Below are positions 53,337-62,817 of a DNA stretch of 64,000 nt, one piece after another. The translations under genes and the position numbers were made by a program. The first letter of the stretch is position 1. Each line of letters begins with the position of its first letter. This DNA comes from CAVQBP01 sp963710745. GTDB lineage: Bacteria > Bacteroidota > Ignavibacteria > Ignavibacteriales > Ignavibacteriaceae. The stretch lies in contig CAVQBP010000028.1 in the NCBI GenBank assembly GCA_963710745.1, positions 109,486-173,485 of the forward strand, in the 5' to 3' direction. Below the pieces are notes generated by a model. It worked only from the letters and a program-made list of their open reading frames with translations, did no database searches and was not told where the DNA came from.

Positions 53337-54341
53337 ATGCGCAGCGGAATACAAGCAGCAGGAAATTTTCTTCTTGATCAAATTAAGATAATAGATCATT
53401 TTCCCGGAGAAGGTATGCTTGTAAATATTGAAGAAGATTTCCTTAGTACAGGAGGAGGACCATTCAATGTCCTATTGAATCTTGCAAGGTTAAGAGTAGA
53501 TATCCCGCTTTATGCGACTGCTGTTCTGGGCAATGATGCACGTGCAGAATACATTTTGAATCGTTTAAATGAAGAAGGTATAGATACATCTTCAATTACA
53601 TTTACTTCCAGACTGCCGACTTCATATACAGATGTATATACCGTAAAAGGAACAGGTCAGCGAACGTTTTTCCATAACAGCGGCTCCAATGCTCTATTAG
53701 GTCAGGTACAATTTGAAAATATTAATTCGAATGCCAGGATCTTTCACCTGGCTTATATTCTTATACTCGAAAGCTTATGTAAAGAAGATCCTGATTTTAA
53801 AGTAGCAGGTGCAGGAGTCCTTTCTTTATTACAAAAAAAAGGATATAAGACTTCTGTAGACTTAATATCTGAGGAATCGGATAGATATCAGAGGATCGTT
53901 ATTCCATGCCTTCCTTACACAAATTATTTTATTGTAAATGAATTTGAAGCATCCAGAACAACAGGTATTCCGATTCGTGATAAAGATAGAAATATTAATA
54001 AAGCTAACCTGATCGAAGCTGCTGAATTATTATTCGAATATGGAGTTAATGATATTGTTGCAATCCATTTCCCTGAAGGCGGTTTTGCCATTAATAAATC
54101 AGGTGAAAAGTATTTCATACCTTCCTTCCCGGTAAGAGAATCAGATATTAAAGGAACGAACGGAGCAGGAGATTCTTTTTGCGCAGGTATGCTTTACGGT
54201 ATCCACGAAGAACTGCCGCTTAAAAAATGCCTGCAGGTTGCATCTGCCAACGCGCGGTTTAACCTTACCAGCCCTTCATGTGTCGAAGGAATTGTCACCT
54301 TAGAACAATTAGAAAAGTTCATCAGGGATAATCCGTTATAG
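53337..54341 (+). CDS. PfkB-family carbohydrate kinase
   Basis: The 334-aa protein has the ribokinase fold: an N-terminal glycine-rich strand STGGGPFNVLLNLARL near residue 38, VLGNDARAEYILNRL, and the catalytic anion hole KGTNGAGDSFCAGMLYGIHE near residue 260. The Asp in GAGDSF is the catalytic base. The sugar or nucleoside substrate cannot be assigned. An AAGGAACACCT precedes the ATG. It is flanked on both sides by the same two repeats in direct orientation. Confidence 0.85.
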   Translation: MRSGIQAAGNFLLDQIKIIDHFPGEGMLVNIEEDFLSTGGGPFNVLLNLARLRVDIPLYATAVLGNDARAEYILNRLNEEGIDTSSITFTSRLPTSYTDVYTVKGTGQRTFFHNSGSNALLGQVQFENINSNARIFHLAYILILESLCKEDPDFKVAGAGVLSLLQKKGYKTSVDLISEESDRYQRIVIPCLPYTNYFIVNEFEASRTTGIPIRDKDRNINKANLIEAAELLFEYGVNDIVAIHFPEGGFAINKSGEKYFIPSFPVRESDIKGTNGAGDSFCAGMLYGIHEELPLKKCLQVASANARFNLTSPSCVEGIVTLEQLEKFIRDNPL

Positions 54342-54669
54342 CTTATGCCGAAACAGGATGTTGTGAATTCATGCAATCAATTCATCCAACCATCCATTCC
54401 ATGACTCCATCATTCCATTTTTCCAAACTATCTTTTCACTCCCCCACTTACTACTCACTTGCTGCTCAAACTAAAGTTTGAGGCTGCCATACCTTTTCTT
54501 TTTCTTACAACTTGAAATTTTTTTTTGCAATAAAGAGAAAATATAATGACCCTTCAATAACAAATATGCCTGTTTAATCAAAAAAGCAGATATAATCATC
54601 CGGTTCTTCCTGGCATATAAATAGTTTATGAAATTCTGATACCTATATACACACCAACTTGATTACTCA
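54342..54669. repeat. Repeat copies downstream of the PfkB gene
   Basis: The words CATCCATTCCATGACTCC (about 54.39 kb), TTCCAAAC and the palindrome CTCAAACTAAAGTTTGAG (54465-54482) repeat those at 53192-53275 in the same order and orientation. The rest is AT-rich with no gene. Confidence 0.6.
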
Positions 54670-55020
54670 ATGAAAAAAATTCTACTATACAGTTCCGATT
54701 TTGTAATGAGCTTCAGCTTTCTCATGTTTTTGCAGAATAGGTATAGTATAACCTTAACAACCGATATAAAAGACTTCGAATTAATTTCAAAGAATACTCA
54801 TTTTGATATAATCTTAATGGATGCTGAACCGACAGACCAAACAGAATCCATATGTAGAAATATTCAGCATATAACAACCATTCCTGTAATTCTTCTATAT
54901 GTATATAGGAACGAATTCAAAGATTTTGATAAGAAGATCAGAAAATACGTGAAAGCTATTTTTTACAAGCCGTTTGATATACTGGAAGTAAAGAATACAC
55001 TCGACTTATTATCTGTTTAA
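54670..55020 (+). CDS. Stand-alone receiver-like protein with degenerate active site
   Basis: The 116-aa protein has the length and strand pattern of a CheY-like receiver. It has D51 in DIILMDAEP and K100 in IFYKPFD. The N-terminal acidic pair is reduced to S9-D10, and the conserved Thr/Ser is replaced in ILLYVYRN. It may bind a partner without normal phosphorylation. It lies 19 bases before a universal stress protein gene and probably shares its transcript. Confidence 0.7.
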   Translation: MKKILLYSSDFVMSFSFLMFLQNRYSITLTTDIKDFELISKNTHFDIILMDAEPTDQTESICRNIQHITTIPVILLYVYRNEFKDFDKKIRKYVKAIFYKPFDILEVKNTLDLLSV

Positions 55021-55039
55021 TAATTGAAGGAGGTGAGTT

Positions 55040-55531
55040 ATGTTGAATTTAAGAAATATACTTGTTCCTATTGATCTTTCCGAAAATTCAATTCACAGTT
55101 TTCATTTAGGATGCAACCTTGCGAACCAGAGCGGCGGACTGCTCCATTTAATGCACGTGATAAAACCGCATTACAGCTCGGGCGCACTTATCGATGAAGA
55201 ACACCTGCATAAAATAAAGCTTAACAATGTCCAGGAAGAAATGTACAAATTTATGCATGAGGTGCCACACCCGGAAGCAAATATAACTGAAGTGATAAAG
55301 TTCGGCGATCCTTTAAGGGAAATTATAAGCTATTCCGAAAAAAATAATATTGATATGATTGTAATAAACTCCCACGGATGGTCCGGCAGGTTGAATACTA
55401 CAATGGGAAGCATTGCAAATAATATTTTTAAGTTTTCATCTGTTCCCGTTATTTGCTTCAGGAATTATACGCAGACTGCATCAAAGGATTTTACAAGACT
55501 CCCTACTACCGCTGAAAACTGGGTTGGTTAG
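55040..55531 (+). CDS. Universal stress protein, UspA family
   Basis: The 163-aa protein has the Usp alpha/beta fold, starting RNILVPIDLSENSIHSFHLG and ending with the nucleotide-binding pattern VINSHGWSGRLNTTMGSIAN followed by SSVPVICF. The phosphate-binding glycines suggest ATP binding, though the classic spacing GxxGxxxxxxGS is slightly altered. A very strong AAGGAGGTGA precedes the ATG, which predicts high expression. Confidence 0.9.
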   Translation: MLNLRNILVPIDLSENSIHSFHLGCNLANQSGGLLHLMHVIKPHYSSGALIDEEHLHKIKLNNVQEEMYKFMHEVPHPEANITEVIKFGDPLREIISYSEKNNIDMIVINSHGWSGRLNTTMGSIANNIFKFSSVPVICFRNYTQTASKDFTRLPTTAENWVG

Positions 55532-55878
55532 CCTGATAACATGCTGCCGGAGATTTGCCTCGTAAGCAGATGTTCTTTAAATAATTACTTCGTTCAGAGC
55601 CGCCAAAAGGTGGTTAACTCAAAGATTTTTTCTTACCGCATTTCTGCAGCCGGTATAAATAAGAAGAAGAGAAAACAGGAGAATATTTATCGTTTTCATA
55701 AATGCTCCATTTCCCCCTTTCTCCGTTTCCCCGTTTTCTCCACTTCTCCTTTTCTCCGTTTCACTCTAATTGTTTCACATCATTTTCCCTATTCAATTAA
55801 ATCAATATATTTTTTTATGATATAACCATTTGTTAATTTTATTTTAATATTAATAACAGACTTGCGGGAGATTACAGT
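55532..55878. other. Intergenic region with pyrimidine-rich repeats
   Basis: A frame at 55541-55825 is open but reads through simple pyrimidine-rich repeats (TTTCTCCGTTTCCCCG and similar near 55.73 kb) and has no ribosome binding site, so it is not called a gene. The promoter of the peptidase gene should be at the end of this stretch. Confidence 0.5.
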
Positions 55879-57069
55879 ATGCATAAATTTAATCTTGATA
55901 TTATCCAAAAAAATCTGCAGAATCTAAACATCGACGGCTGGCTTATGTACGATTTCAGGGGAAGCAATGATGCAGCCCTTGAGATTCTTGATATACCTAA
56001 GGCATCACATTTAACAAGAAGATTTTTTTATTTTATTCCCAGTAAAGGTAACCCGGTTAAGATTGTTAATGAAATTGAGGCGGGACATCTCAATCATTTA
56101 CCCGGTGAAAAATTAACTTACTCAAGCTTTGATTCATTAAATAAACACTTGAATAAAATCTCAGGATTAGGTAAGAAAGTAGCAATGGAATATTCTCCGA
56201 ATAATAATATTCCGTACATTTCAAAAGTAGACGGGGGTACGATAGAATATTTAAAATCACTGGGATTTGAGATCAAAAGCAGCGGCGACCTTATATCAAA
56301 ATTCGCAGCAGTATGGTCTCATGAACAATTCGAGGAAAATCGTCCGGTTGCTATTGCTCTAACCGAAATAGTTAAAGAGGCATTCGATTTTATTTGCGAA
56401 CGGTTAACGGATGACCAATATACTAATGAATATGAAGTCCAGCAGTTTATAATGAAGAGGTTTAAGGAAAACGGATTCATAACCGACTTCCCTCCTATTG
56501 TTGGTGTTGATGCAAACAGCTCAAATCCTCATTACACACCTGATGAAGGAACTCACAGTAAGATTACCAGGGGCAGCCTCGTTTTAATTGATCTGTGGGC
56601 AAAGGTGGATAAGGATGATGCGGTATGGTCAGATATTACCTGGACAGGTTATACGGAACATCATATCCCTGAAAAGCATGCAAGAATTTTTGAAGTTGTT
56701 GCCGAAGCAAGGGATACGGCATTCCGCCTTGTAGAATCAAGGTTTAAAGAAGGTAAAGAGATTCGCGGATTTGAAGTCGATGATGCGGCAAGAGGTGTAA
56801 TCGAAAAAGCCGGGTACGGTAAATACTTTTTCCATAGAACAGGACATTCGATCACTACCGAGCTCCACGGCAGCGGGGCTAACATGGATAATTACGAAAC
56901 GCATGATGAACGCCTGATCCTGCCTTCCACATCCTTCTCGATAGAGCCCGGTATCTACCTGGAGGATTTCGGTATTAGGAGTGAGATCGATGTCTACATC
57001 TCACCGGACGGAAAAGTCATGATAACCGGACAGGAGTTACAGAAAGAGGTATTCCCGATCTTCAGATAA
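55879..57069 (+). CDS. M24-family Xaa-Pro aminopeptidase
   Basis: The 396-aa protein has a creatinase-like N-terminal domain and a pita-bread catalytic domain. The five metal ligands are visible: two Asp (VLIDLWAK and WSDITWTG), His in HRTGHSITTELHG, Glu in FSIEPGIYLED and Glu in IRSEIDVYI. It probably removes N-terminal residues before proline or cuts dipeptides in the cytoplasm. The exact specificity is uncertain. Confidence 0.9.
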   Translation: MHKFNLDIIQKNLQNLNIDGWLMYDFRGSNDAALEILDIPKASHLTRRFFYFIPSKGNPVKIVNEIEAGHLNHLPGEKLTYSSFDSLNKHLNKISGLGKKVAMEYSPNNNIPYISKVDGGTIEYLKSLGFEIKSSGDLISKFAAVWSHEQFEENRPVAIALTEIVKEAFDFICERLTDDQYTNEYEVQQFIMKRFKENGFITDFPPIVGVDANSSNPHYTPDEGTHSKITRGSLVLIDLWAKVDKDDAVWSDITWTGYTEHHIPEKHARIFEVVAEARDTAFRLVESRFKEGKEIRGFEVDDAARGVIEKAGYGKYFFHRTGHSITTELHGSGANMDNYETHDERLILPSTSFSIEPGIYLEDFGIRSEIDVYISPDGKVMITGQELQKEVFPIFR

Positions 57070-57193
57070 TAAGTTCAGATTGTTAGAAAGCAGAGATCCA
57101 ACGAAGCTCGCAAATCAGAGCTCCAGTTCTGATCGTGTAGCGTTTGCTGAAGGATATTGTCAACATTTTGTGCATCCTCTTCTATCGAATTTT

Positions 57194-57211
57194 CGCAAAC
57201 TAATGTTTGCG
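57194..57211. repeat. Copy of the CGCAAAC...GTTTGCG palindromic repeat
   Basis: CGCAAAC-TAAT-GTTTGCG is a perfect inverted repeat of the same family as 53258-53275, 54465-54482 and 63872-63889. All four continue with GGCT. It lies between convergent genes. Confidence 0.6.
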
Positions 57212-57249
57212 GCTGCAACATTCCCTTACTCCCCCTCTTAGATTTAAAT

Positions 57250-57534
57250 TCAATATACCTCATCATGTGATCCAATATCTATTAATAGTATTTCAGTTTC
57301 ATTTGTTTCTTTATTTTTTACAAAATTGAATATTATCCTTAAATCATAATCTATAGAACAAGCCCAGGTTCCTTCTAATATTCCTTTTAGTTTGTGAGTT
57401 TTGAGTTTAAGCTGAAAAGGATCTTTTTGAAGTAAATCCATGGTTGATATTATCTTTTTATTTAAGGAAGGTTCTGCTTTAACTAACTTTTTGAAGGATC
57501 ACCGGTAAGAAGTTGACCAATTAAGAACAATCAT
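57250..57534 (-). pseudogene. RelE/YafQ-type toxin with a premature stop
   Basis: From the ATG at 57534 (overlapping the antitoxin stop as ATGA) the frame encodes MIVLNWSTSYR, then TGA at 57501-57499, then SFKKLVKAEPSLNKKIIS and LKTHKLKGILEGTWACSIDY to the end DIGSHDEVY. Apart from the one nonsense codon it is a full 94-codon mRNA-interferase toxin. The likely change is CGA to TGA. An internal ATG at 57441 would make only the last 63 residues. Confidence 0.82.
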
Positions 57535-57749
57535 TCATTTTCCATATCTTTTAAAAAATCTTCAGCCGAGCCGCGTTTTGATCCGCCTGAATGATATTCT
57601 TCTTCACTTTCCTTAACGGATTGAGCCAATTGATTCCTCTTCTCTTCAATAACTCTTTTATGTATAATTTCAGAGATCATTAGCTGATCATCCAGAGGAA
57701 GTTTAGAAATAGATTCCAGAAAATCGTTTATATTTTGTTCGGTTTGCAT
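57531..57749 (-). CDS. Putative antitoxin paired with the broken RelE-type toxin
   Basis: The 72-aa protein is acidic and helical (NDFLESISKLPLDDQLMISE and a C-terminal EEYHSGGSKRGSAEDFLKDM). Size, charge and the 4-base overlap with the toxin gene identify it as the antitoxin. It is intact although its toxin is not. Confidence 0.75.
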   Translation of the reverse strand: MQTEQNINDFLESISKLPLDDQLMISEIIHKRVIEEKRNQLAQSVKESEEEYHSGGSKRGSAEDFLKDMENE

Positions 57750-58052
57750 ATAACATGTTCGGTTTATTTACGAAAATATTTAAATAAATTTAATGAATGT
57801 TTTATTTACATTCAAAACCTTTGGATTCAAGAATAATACCCAATCAAACGGTTATTGAAGACAAAATCGTAAAATATTTTCTATTTGTTCTGTCATGGAA
57901 TGGTCCATGACAGCCGGGTGAAACGCCTTCATTCCCACATTCCATCAATCAGCAATCCCATGTTCCCCAAACTCATTATGCGAAATTCGAAAAATGAAGA
58001 ACTTGAGGTTCTTCCCAACTATTTCTTTTAAGAAGCTGTGTATTACCTCTTT
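57750..58052. other. Gene-free stretch between two toxin-antitoxin remnants
   Basis: It contains the hairpin CTGTCATGGA-ATGG-TCCATGACAG at 57890-57913 and a copy of the CATTCCCACATTCCATCAAT-type simple repeat. No gene is visible. Confidence 0.5.
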
Positions 58053-58405
58053 TTACAGAGGTCGTATTCGAATTTTGTTTTCACTTGCTACAATGAAATG
58101 ATTAACAATTTTTTCTTCCGGCAGGTTTAAGATAGTATCTAATGCATTTATCTTTAATGCAGGCGACTCATCATTAAAACGCAATAGAATGACTGCAACT
58201 GCAGGTCGATTGGACTTAAAGACTAAATGCCGAAATCTTTATCATTTGTGATAATAATCCTTTTCTCTTGATACGCATTTTCCATTATATAAACATCCTC
58301 CCGCGAAGGAAATATTTCACTAACAGATTTAGTATCAAAACCTTTGCCTCGCAGATATTTTATTGTTGAGTAACCAACATTTTCATCAACAATAAATTTC
58401 TTCAT
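58053..58405 (-). pseudogene. DUF5615 (PIN-like) toxin, frameshifted
   Basis: The first frame reads MKKFIVDENVGYSTIKYLRG through IIITNDKDFGI and then stops at 58223. One base further on, another frame continues HLVFKSNRPAVAVILLRFND, ALKINALDTILNL and NHFIVASENKIRIR to a stop at 58053. Adding one base near 58230 restores about 117 aa, the usual family length. PIN-like aspartates are visible in VDEN and TNDKDFG. The ATG overlaps the end of the paired DUF433 gene. Confidence 0.8.
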
Positions 58406-58635
58406 CTTTTAAGAAGCGGATATACTTCCTCATTCTGCACCAGTTTTTCTGCATAATAGAGTGCAGCCTGAATATCCTACTTCATAAGCATAGGATATTC
58501 CTCTAGAATCTGCTCATCTAACCATCTTTGTGCAACTAATTTAATTATAAGTTCAACTGGTATTCTTGTACCATGAATTATCGGTTTACCTGCAAGTATA
58601 GAGGGATTGATCTCGATACGGTCCATAGAAATCAT
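58402..58635 (-). pseudogene. DUF433 antitoxin with an in-frame stop
   Basis: Translation from the ATG at 58635 (AAAGGAAT upstream) gives MDRIEINPSILAGKPIIHGT, then RIPVELIIKLVAQRW and LEEYPMLMK. A TAG at 58479-58477 follows, and then DIQAALYYAEKLVQNEEVYP in the same frame to the TGA that overlaps the toxin ATG. The natural codon was probably GAG. DUF433 with DUF5615 is a standard toxin-antitoxin pair. Confidence 0.8.
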
Positions 58636-58995
58636 ATTTATTCCTTTTTTCCTGCTTATGATATAATAAAATTTATCTAACTTATGTAAAAGGGGAGGTT
58701 GATTGAGCACATACGTTGGAATGATACGTACCGAACATATTGCCTTTCTCCTTTACTAAAGGGGAAGACGGAAAAGGGGTTTAAATGGTAAGGTTTTAAC
58801 GATTAAGATTTCTCAGTCGCATATATGTAATCCTAGTTGAGCTCCTTCGAAATGACAGATCCCTGTCTGCATTGTCATTTCGACCCCGGGTCGATTTATT
58901 TTACTCATTGAGGCCGGGGGAGAAATCTTGCGTTGCAATTATATTTTATTCTTACCTCATTTTCCGGTTTACTAACCTCATCCTTTCGTTGGAGC

Positions 58996-59253
58996 TGTCC
59001 AAAAAGTAGTGTAATGTCATACTGAGATCTTTAAAAAGGCTTTGCCTTTAATAATTAAATTAATGACACACTCTAATTTGTCATTCTGAACGGAACGAAG
59101 TGGAGTGAAGAATCTCCCGCTAGATTACTTGCACAATATAAAATTTATAAAGGTGTCACTAGCAGTTTATCGAAGTATGACATTTTAATCGTTTTTCAGT
59201 CTTCGACAAGCTCAGACTGACAGGTTTTGAGCCTATAAATTACTTTTTGGACA
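58996..59253. mobile_element. MITE-like element with 13-bp terminal inverted repeats
   Basis: TGTCCAAAAAGTA at 58996-59008 and TACTTTTTGGACA at 59241-59253 are perfect inverted ends of a 258-bp segment with no ORF. It contains GTCATTCTGAACGGAACGAA and GACAAGCTCAGACTGACAG. No target-site duplication is evident, and the parent transposase is not in the window. Confidence 0.6.
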
Positions 59254-59807
59254 ACCACAAGGCAGTACCCTCATTTTCCTGACTGTTAACCTCATCCTTT
59301 CTTTGCTCTGCTCAATTCTGGAGAACTGAACTACGATGGAGACTTCCGGATGTTACTAAGTATGGCATAGCACCCAATCCAGGGGCTGTCTGATAAGCAA
59401 GGAAGTGTCATTTCGAGTTCCGGCTCATACTGCTTTATAAATTGATGCCGGGACGAGAAATCTTAAGGCATTCTGCGTTAGATTTCTCCTCCTTTCAGTC
59501 GTCGAAATGACAAATTGATACTGCTTCCTTAAATTGTTTGTCTGCTTACCTCATTTAACAACTTATTAGCAGCATCCCTTTCTTTTTTGATTGTAATAAA
59601 AAAAACTTATCCTATAATCCTTCTCTCCACCTGCAATAAATTTTCTGGCTTCGTTGTTAACTTCGGCAGACAAGCCGGTGGATAAATTAAAAAGAGAAGG
59701 ACTTGTTGTCAATAAACAATTTAATATTCATGCTATCTGCTTACCTCATTTTCCTGGATTAAGATTAGAATAGCGTAACCATCTTTTCATCCAATTTGCA
59801 AAGCCTT

Positions 59808-60510
59808 GTCATTTCGACCCCAATACGTATTAATATACCTATTGAAATTGGGGGAGAAATCTTACGCTCCTTAGGAAAGATTTCTCAGTCATCTCATTGA
59901 AAACAAATTGGATTCCTTCGAAATGACAGCTCCCTGTCTCTATTGTCATTTCGACCCCGGCTCAATTTGTTTTACTCATTGAAGTCGGGGGAGAAATCCT
60001 GCGTTACGGCGTTTAAGATTTCTCGGTCATCTATAATGAAAACAAACCGAATTCCCTCGAAATGACAAGACACTCAACCCTTTTGGATTGATGATTTTAG
60101 GATTGAAGATTGAAGAATAGCGTAAGCACTCCCTCATTCCTATGCCTGGCAAAGTATTGTCATTTCGACACCAATACGTATTAATATACCTATTGAAATT
60201 GGGGGAGAAATCTTACGCTCCTTAGGAAAGATTTCTCAGTCATCTCATTGAAAACAAATTGGATTCCTTCGAAATGACAGCTCCCTGTCTCTATTGTCAT
60301 TTCGACCCCGACTCAATTTGTTTTACTCATTGAAGTCGGGGGAGAAATCTTGCGTTACGGCGTTTAAGATTTCTCGGTCATCTGATAATGAAAGTAAACT
60401 GAATTCCCTCGAAATGACAAGACACTCAACCCTTTTGGATTGATGATTTTAGGATTGAAGATTGAAGAATAGCGTAAGCACTCCCTCATTCCTATGCCTG
60501 GCAAAGTATT
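59808..60510. repeat. Tandem duplication of a 351-bp unit
   Basis: Bases 59808-60158 and 60159-60510 are nearly identical, with a handful of differences (for example CCCCGGCTC against CCCCGACTC, and AATCCTGCG against AATCTTGCG). Each unit contains two palindromic modules and a shared tail GGATTGATGATTTTAGG. The small number of differences indicates a recent duplication. Confidence 0.85.
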
Positions 60511-60918
60511 GTCATTTCGAGTTCCGGCTCATACTGCTTTATAAATTGATGCCGGGACGAGAAATCTTAAGGCATTCTGCGTTAGATTTCTCCTCCTTTC
60601 AATCGTCGAAATGACAAATTGATTCGGATTCCTTAAATGGATTATATGCTTACCTCATTTTTACAACTTACTAACCTCATCCTTTCTTTGCTCTGCTCAA
60701 TTCTGGAGAATTGAGCTACGCGGTACGGTGCAGACTATTGTTACGGACCAACAAAGCTCGTAAATCAGAACTCCAGTTCTGATTGTGGCAGGAGTTATGC
60801 ATCCCCTCTGCACGCATAGAAACGATACTGTGAAACAATTTATAAATATGAAATAATTTAGAATGGATACTAATGCTGGTGTATTATTGAGATGTGCTGA
60901 TTCAGATGTGACTTTCCG

Positions 60919-62558
60919 CTAGAGCCCGTAATAAACCGAGAATGAAAACTCATTGAGCCTTTGCTCAATCAGAGTACCGTCATTTTGTTCGTTCGATGTA
61001 ATGTTCTTCCTGAATCCTGTTTCGATGTTGAGCTCATGCATTAACTCGTACTTGATATCGAGTCCCAGGTAAGTAAAATAATTTTTCAGACCGAATAAAA
61101 ACGGCGGAGGTGTGTAATGATACTGTCCGCTGTAATCATTGCTCCCCTTTCTTATATACTCTCCGTATAGTGTACCCTGCAGTCCTCGCAAAAACCTGTA
61201 ATTGAATTCAAGGTAAAGGAGGTCTGCGTTCTGTCCTATCCAGTGCCCCATTACATAGGAAGCGTTTGTATAGGTCTGGGCAGGATCATGATGGCCATAG
61301 ACGTAAGGATATATTTTTGTGAATTCGAGTGCTGCGGTTAGATTTTCAATTGGCAGGTCAGTTACCGAACCACCTAAAGTAAATCCTAATTGAAGTCTGC
61401 TGGAGCTGAACAAAACATGCGTATTATCGGGAATAATTGATCCGCCTATTCCTCTTATTGTCAACTCATCAACGAATAATGTTCCGTAAAAATGAGTATT
61501 CTTCAAATGATTCTTTGAACTGACCGACAGGAAAAACTGGCTGTTCCCATCTCCCGGCTTGTTATGATTATTGCTTATATAATTATCTGCAATGAAGAAG
61601 AACATTATTGGCATTAAATACGCCGGTTCAATCTTATCGCTGTATACAATCGATTCACCGATCGAAATATCAAGACCCTTTAGGGGTGTTACAGTCAAAG
61701 CATGCCAGGCTATGTATTTGCTGACAAAAATATCTCTTTTATATTGAGCAAGCTGAACGGAATCAATAACATCAGATGAAAGCCAGCCGTGGAAGTAAGT
61801 GAAATCAAGCCAGCTCGCAGGTTTTAATTTAAGCAGGATAAACGGGAAGGAAGGCGCCTTATTTGAGAGGACAAGCTTACCGCTTTCAGCATAGCCATAC
61901 TCAATAAATTCTTTGGCTATAACAGCATGACCCCATCCCCAGTCGATAGATGCCATCGATTCCACATCTTCATAGTCGAAGCTGTATTTATTTTTATGTG
62001 CAATTATACCGGTAGCTGGAGTAAATGCTTTATAAGGATCGGCGCTGTTCCCCTTTTCATTATTGAATCTGAAATTAAGTCCGAACCCAATTTTTGCAGG
62101 AAGGTATCCATACATATTCAGTCCGTTTTTAATAAGGGTATTCCTGTCTTTACCCGGCCAGGTAATTCCATATTCAATAATGGGACTAACATTGAGCTTT
62201 AATATATCACCATTATAATAGAACATTCGAACCGGGCTGCACTGTCTGCCTTAAAGAAACCGGAGTTTTCTTTTTCATTATTACTGCTGTTTTCCAGGTT
62301 ATAATCTTTTTCAAAATACTCAAGCTCTTCCCTTTCCAGGCTTGTAAGCAGGGCAGATTTCTTTTCTGCTTCCATTAATTTTTCATAAATATATTTCCTG
62401 GGGACGGGTTTGAAGAGGTCGTCGAATTCGATTATTCCCTTCTGGCTCAGACGCTCCAGGTAATTGTATACGTCATTCCATAAAGGTTCGTATACCACCT
62501 GGGAATAGGCGGAGATTGTGAATATGAAAAGAAGGAATATGGAACAGATGGTTCTCAT
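60919..62558 (-). pseudogene. Wzi/CapJ-like capsule assembly outer-membrane protein, frameshifted
   Basis: The first frame (62558-62199) has a signal peptide (TICSIFLLFIFTISAYSQ) and a helical region. It runs through GFFKADSAARFEC and then leaves the barrel frame. The second frame (62226-60919) continues FYYNGDILKLNVSPIIEYGI and reads as an outer-membrane beta-barrel to the terminal aromatic SFSVYYGL. Segments such as ESMASIDWGWGHAVIAKEF and SGKLVLSNKAPSFPFILLKL fit the Wzi family. Adding one base near 62224 gives a full protein of about 546 aa. Either a recent mutation or a sequencing error explains it. No capsule genes are adjacent. Confidence 0.78.
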
Positions 62559-62574
62559 AGTACTTTTATCTTAG

Positions 62575-62610
62575 TATTTAGTATGGAGACTTGAGTATTG
62601 AGACGTAAAC
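62575..62610. repeat. Solo copy of the AGTCTCAATACTC repeat family
   Basis: TTAGTATTTAGTATGGAGAC and TTGAGTATTGAGACGT carry the same words as the arms around the four-helix-bundle gene at 14.6-15.1 kb, in the left-arm orientation. No four-helix gene is nearby. Confidence 0.6.
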
Positions 62611-62817
62611 AGAGCCTCATTTGACAACTTATTAACCTCATCCTTCCGTTCCTCTGCCTCCGGCAGATAAATTCTCCTTAGTAAGGAAGAAGGAAACAAT
62701 ACTCTGCATTTTCATTTAAACAATTTATTTGATATGCTGTCAGGGAAAAATCAAATGTAATTATTGATAATATTATGTGATTATTATAATATTCGTTTAA
62801 TTCTGCCAGTAAGGTAA

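Larger units (their letters stand above)
58636..60918. repeat. 2.3-kb mosaic of palindromic repeat modules without genes
   Basis: No ORF here is credible. The stretch contains modules of 105-123 bp that begin GTCATTTCGA and end TCGAAATGAC, with GAGAAATCTT and AAGATTTCTC inside, so each can fold as a long hairpin. Full modules lie at 59407-59511, 59808-59927, 59945-60066, 60159-60278, 60296-60418 and 60511-60615, with partial ones at 58807-58940. Between them are copies of CTTACCTCATTTTCC and CTAACCTCATCCTTTC. Near the end, CACGCATAGAAACG (60.81 kb) recurs at 63.9 kb. Confidence 0.8.

Noticed and set aside
55541..55825. Open frame of 94 codons after the universal stress protein gene
   Set aside because: It reads through pyrimidine-rich simple repeats, lacks a ribosome binding site and resembles no protein family.
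57075..57275. Open frame on the minus strand downstream of the M24 peptidase
   Set aside because: It is formed by repeat sequence, including the CGCAAAC...GTTTGCG palindrome, and overlaps the end of the RelE-type gene.
57499..57501. In-frame TGA in the RelE-type toxin read as selenocysteine or a recoded codon
   Set aside because: There is no SECIS-like structure evident, the position normally holds Arg in relatives, and TGA is used as a normal stop by intact genes here.
58807..60615. Repeated units that could suggest a CRISPR array
   Set aside because: Units are 105-123 bp long palindromic modules of several subtypes with no short constant repeat and unique spacers, and no cas gene is present.
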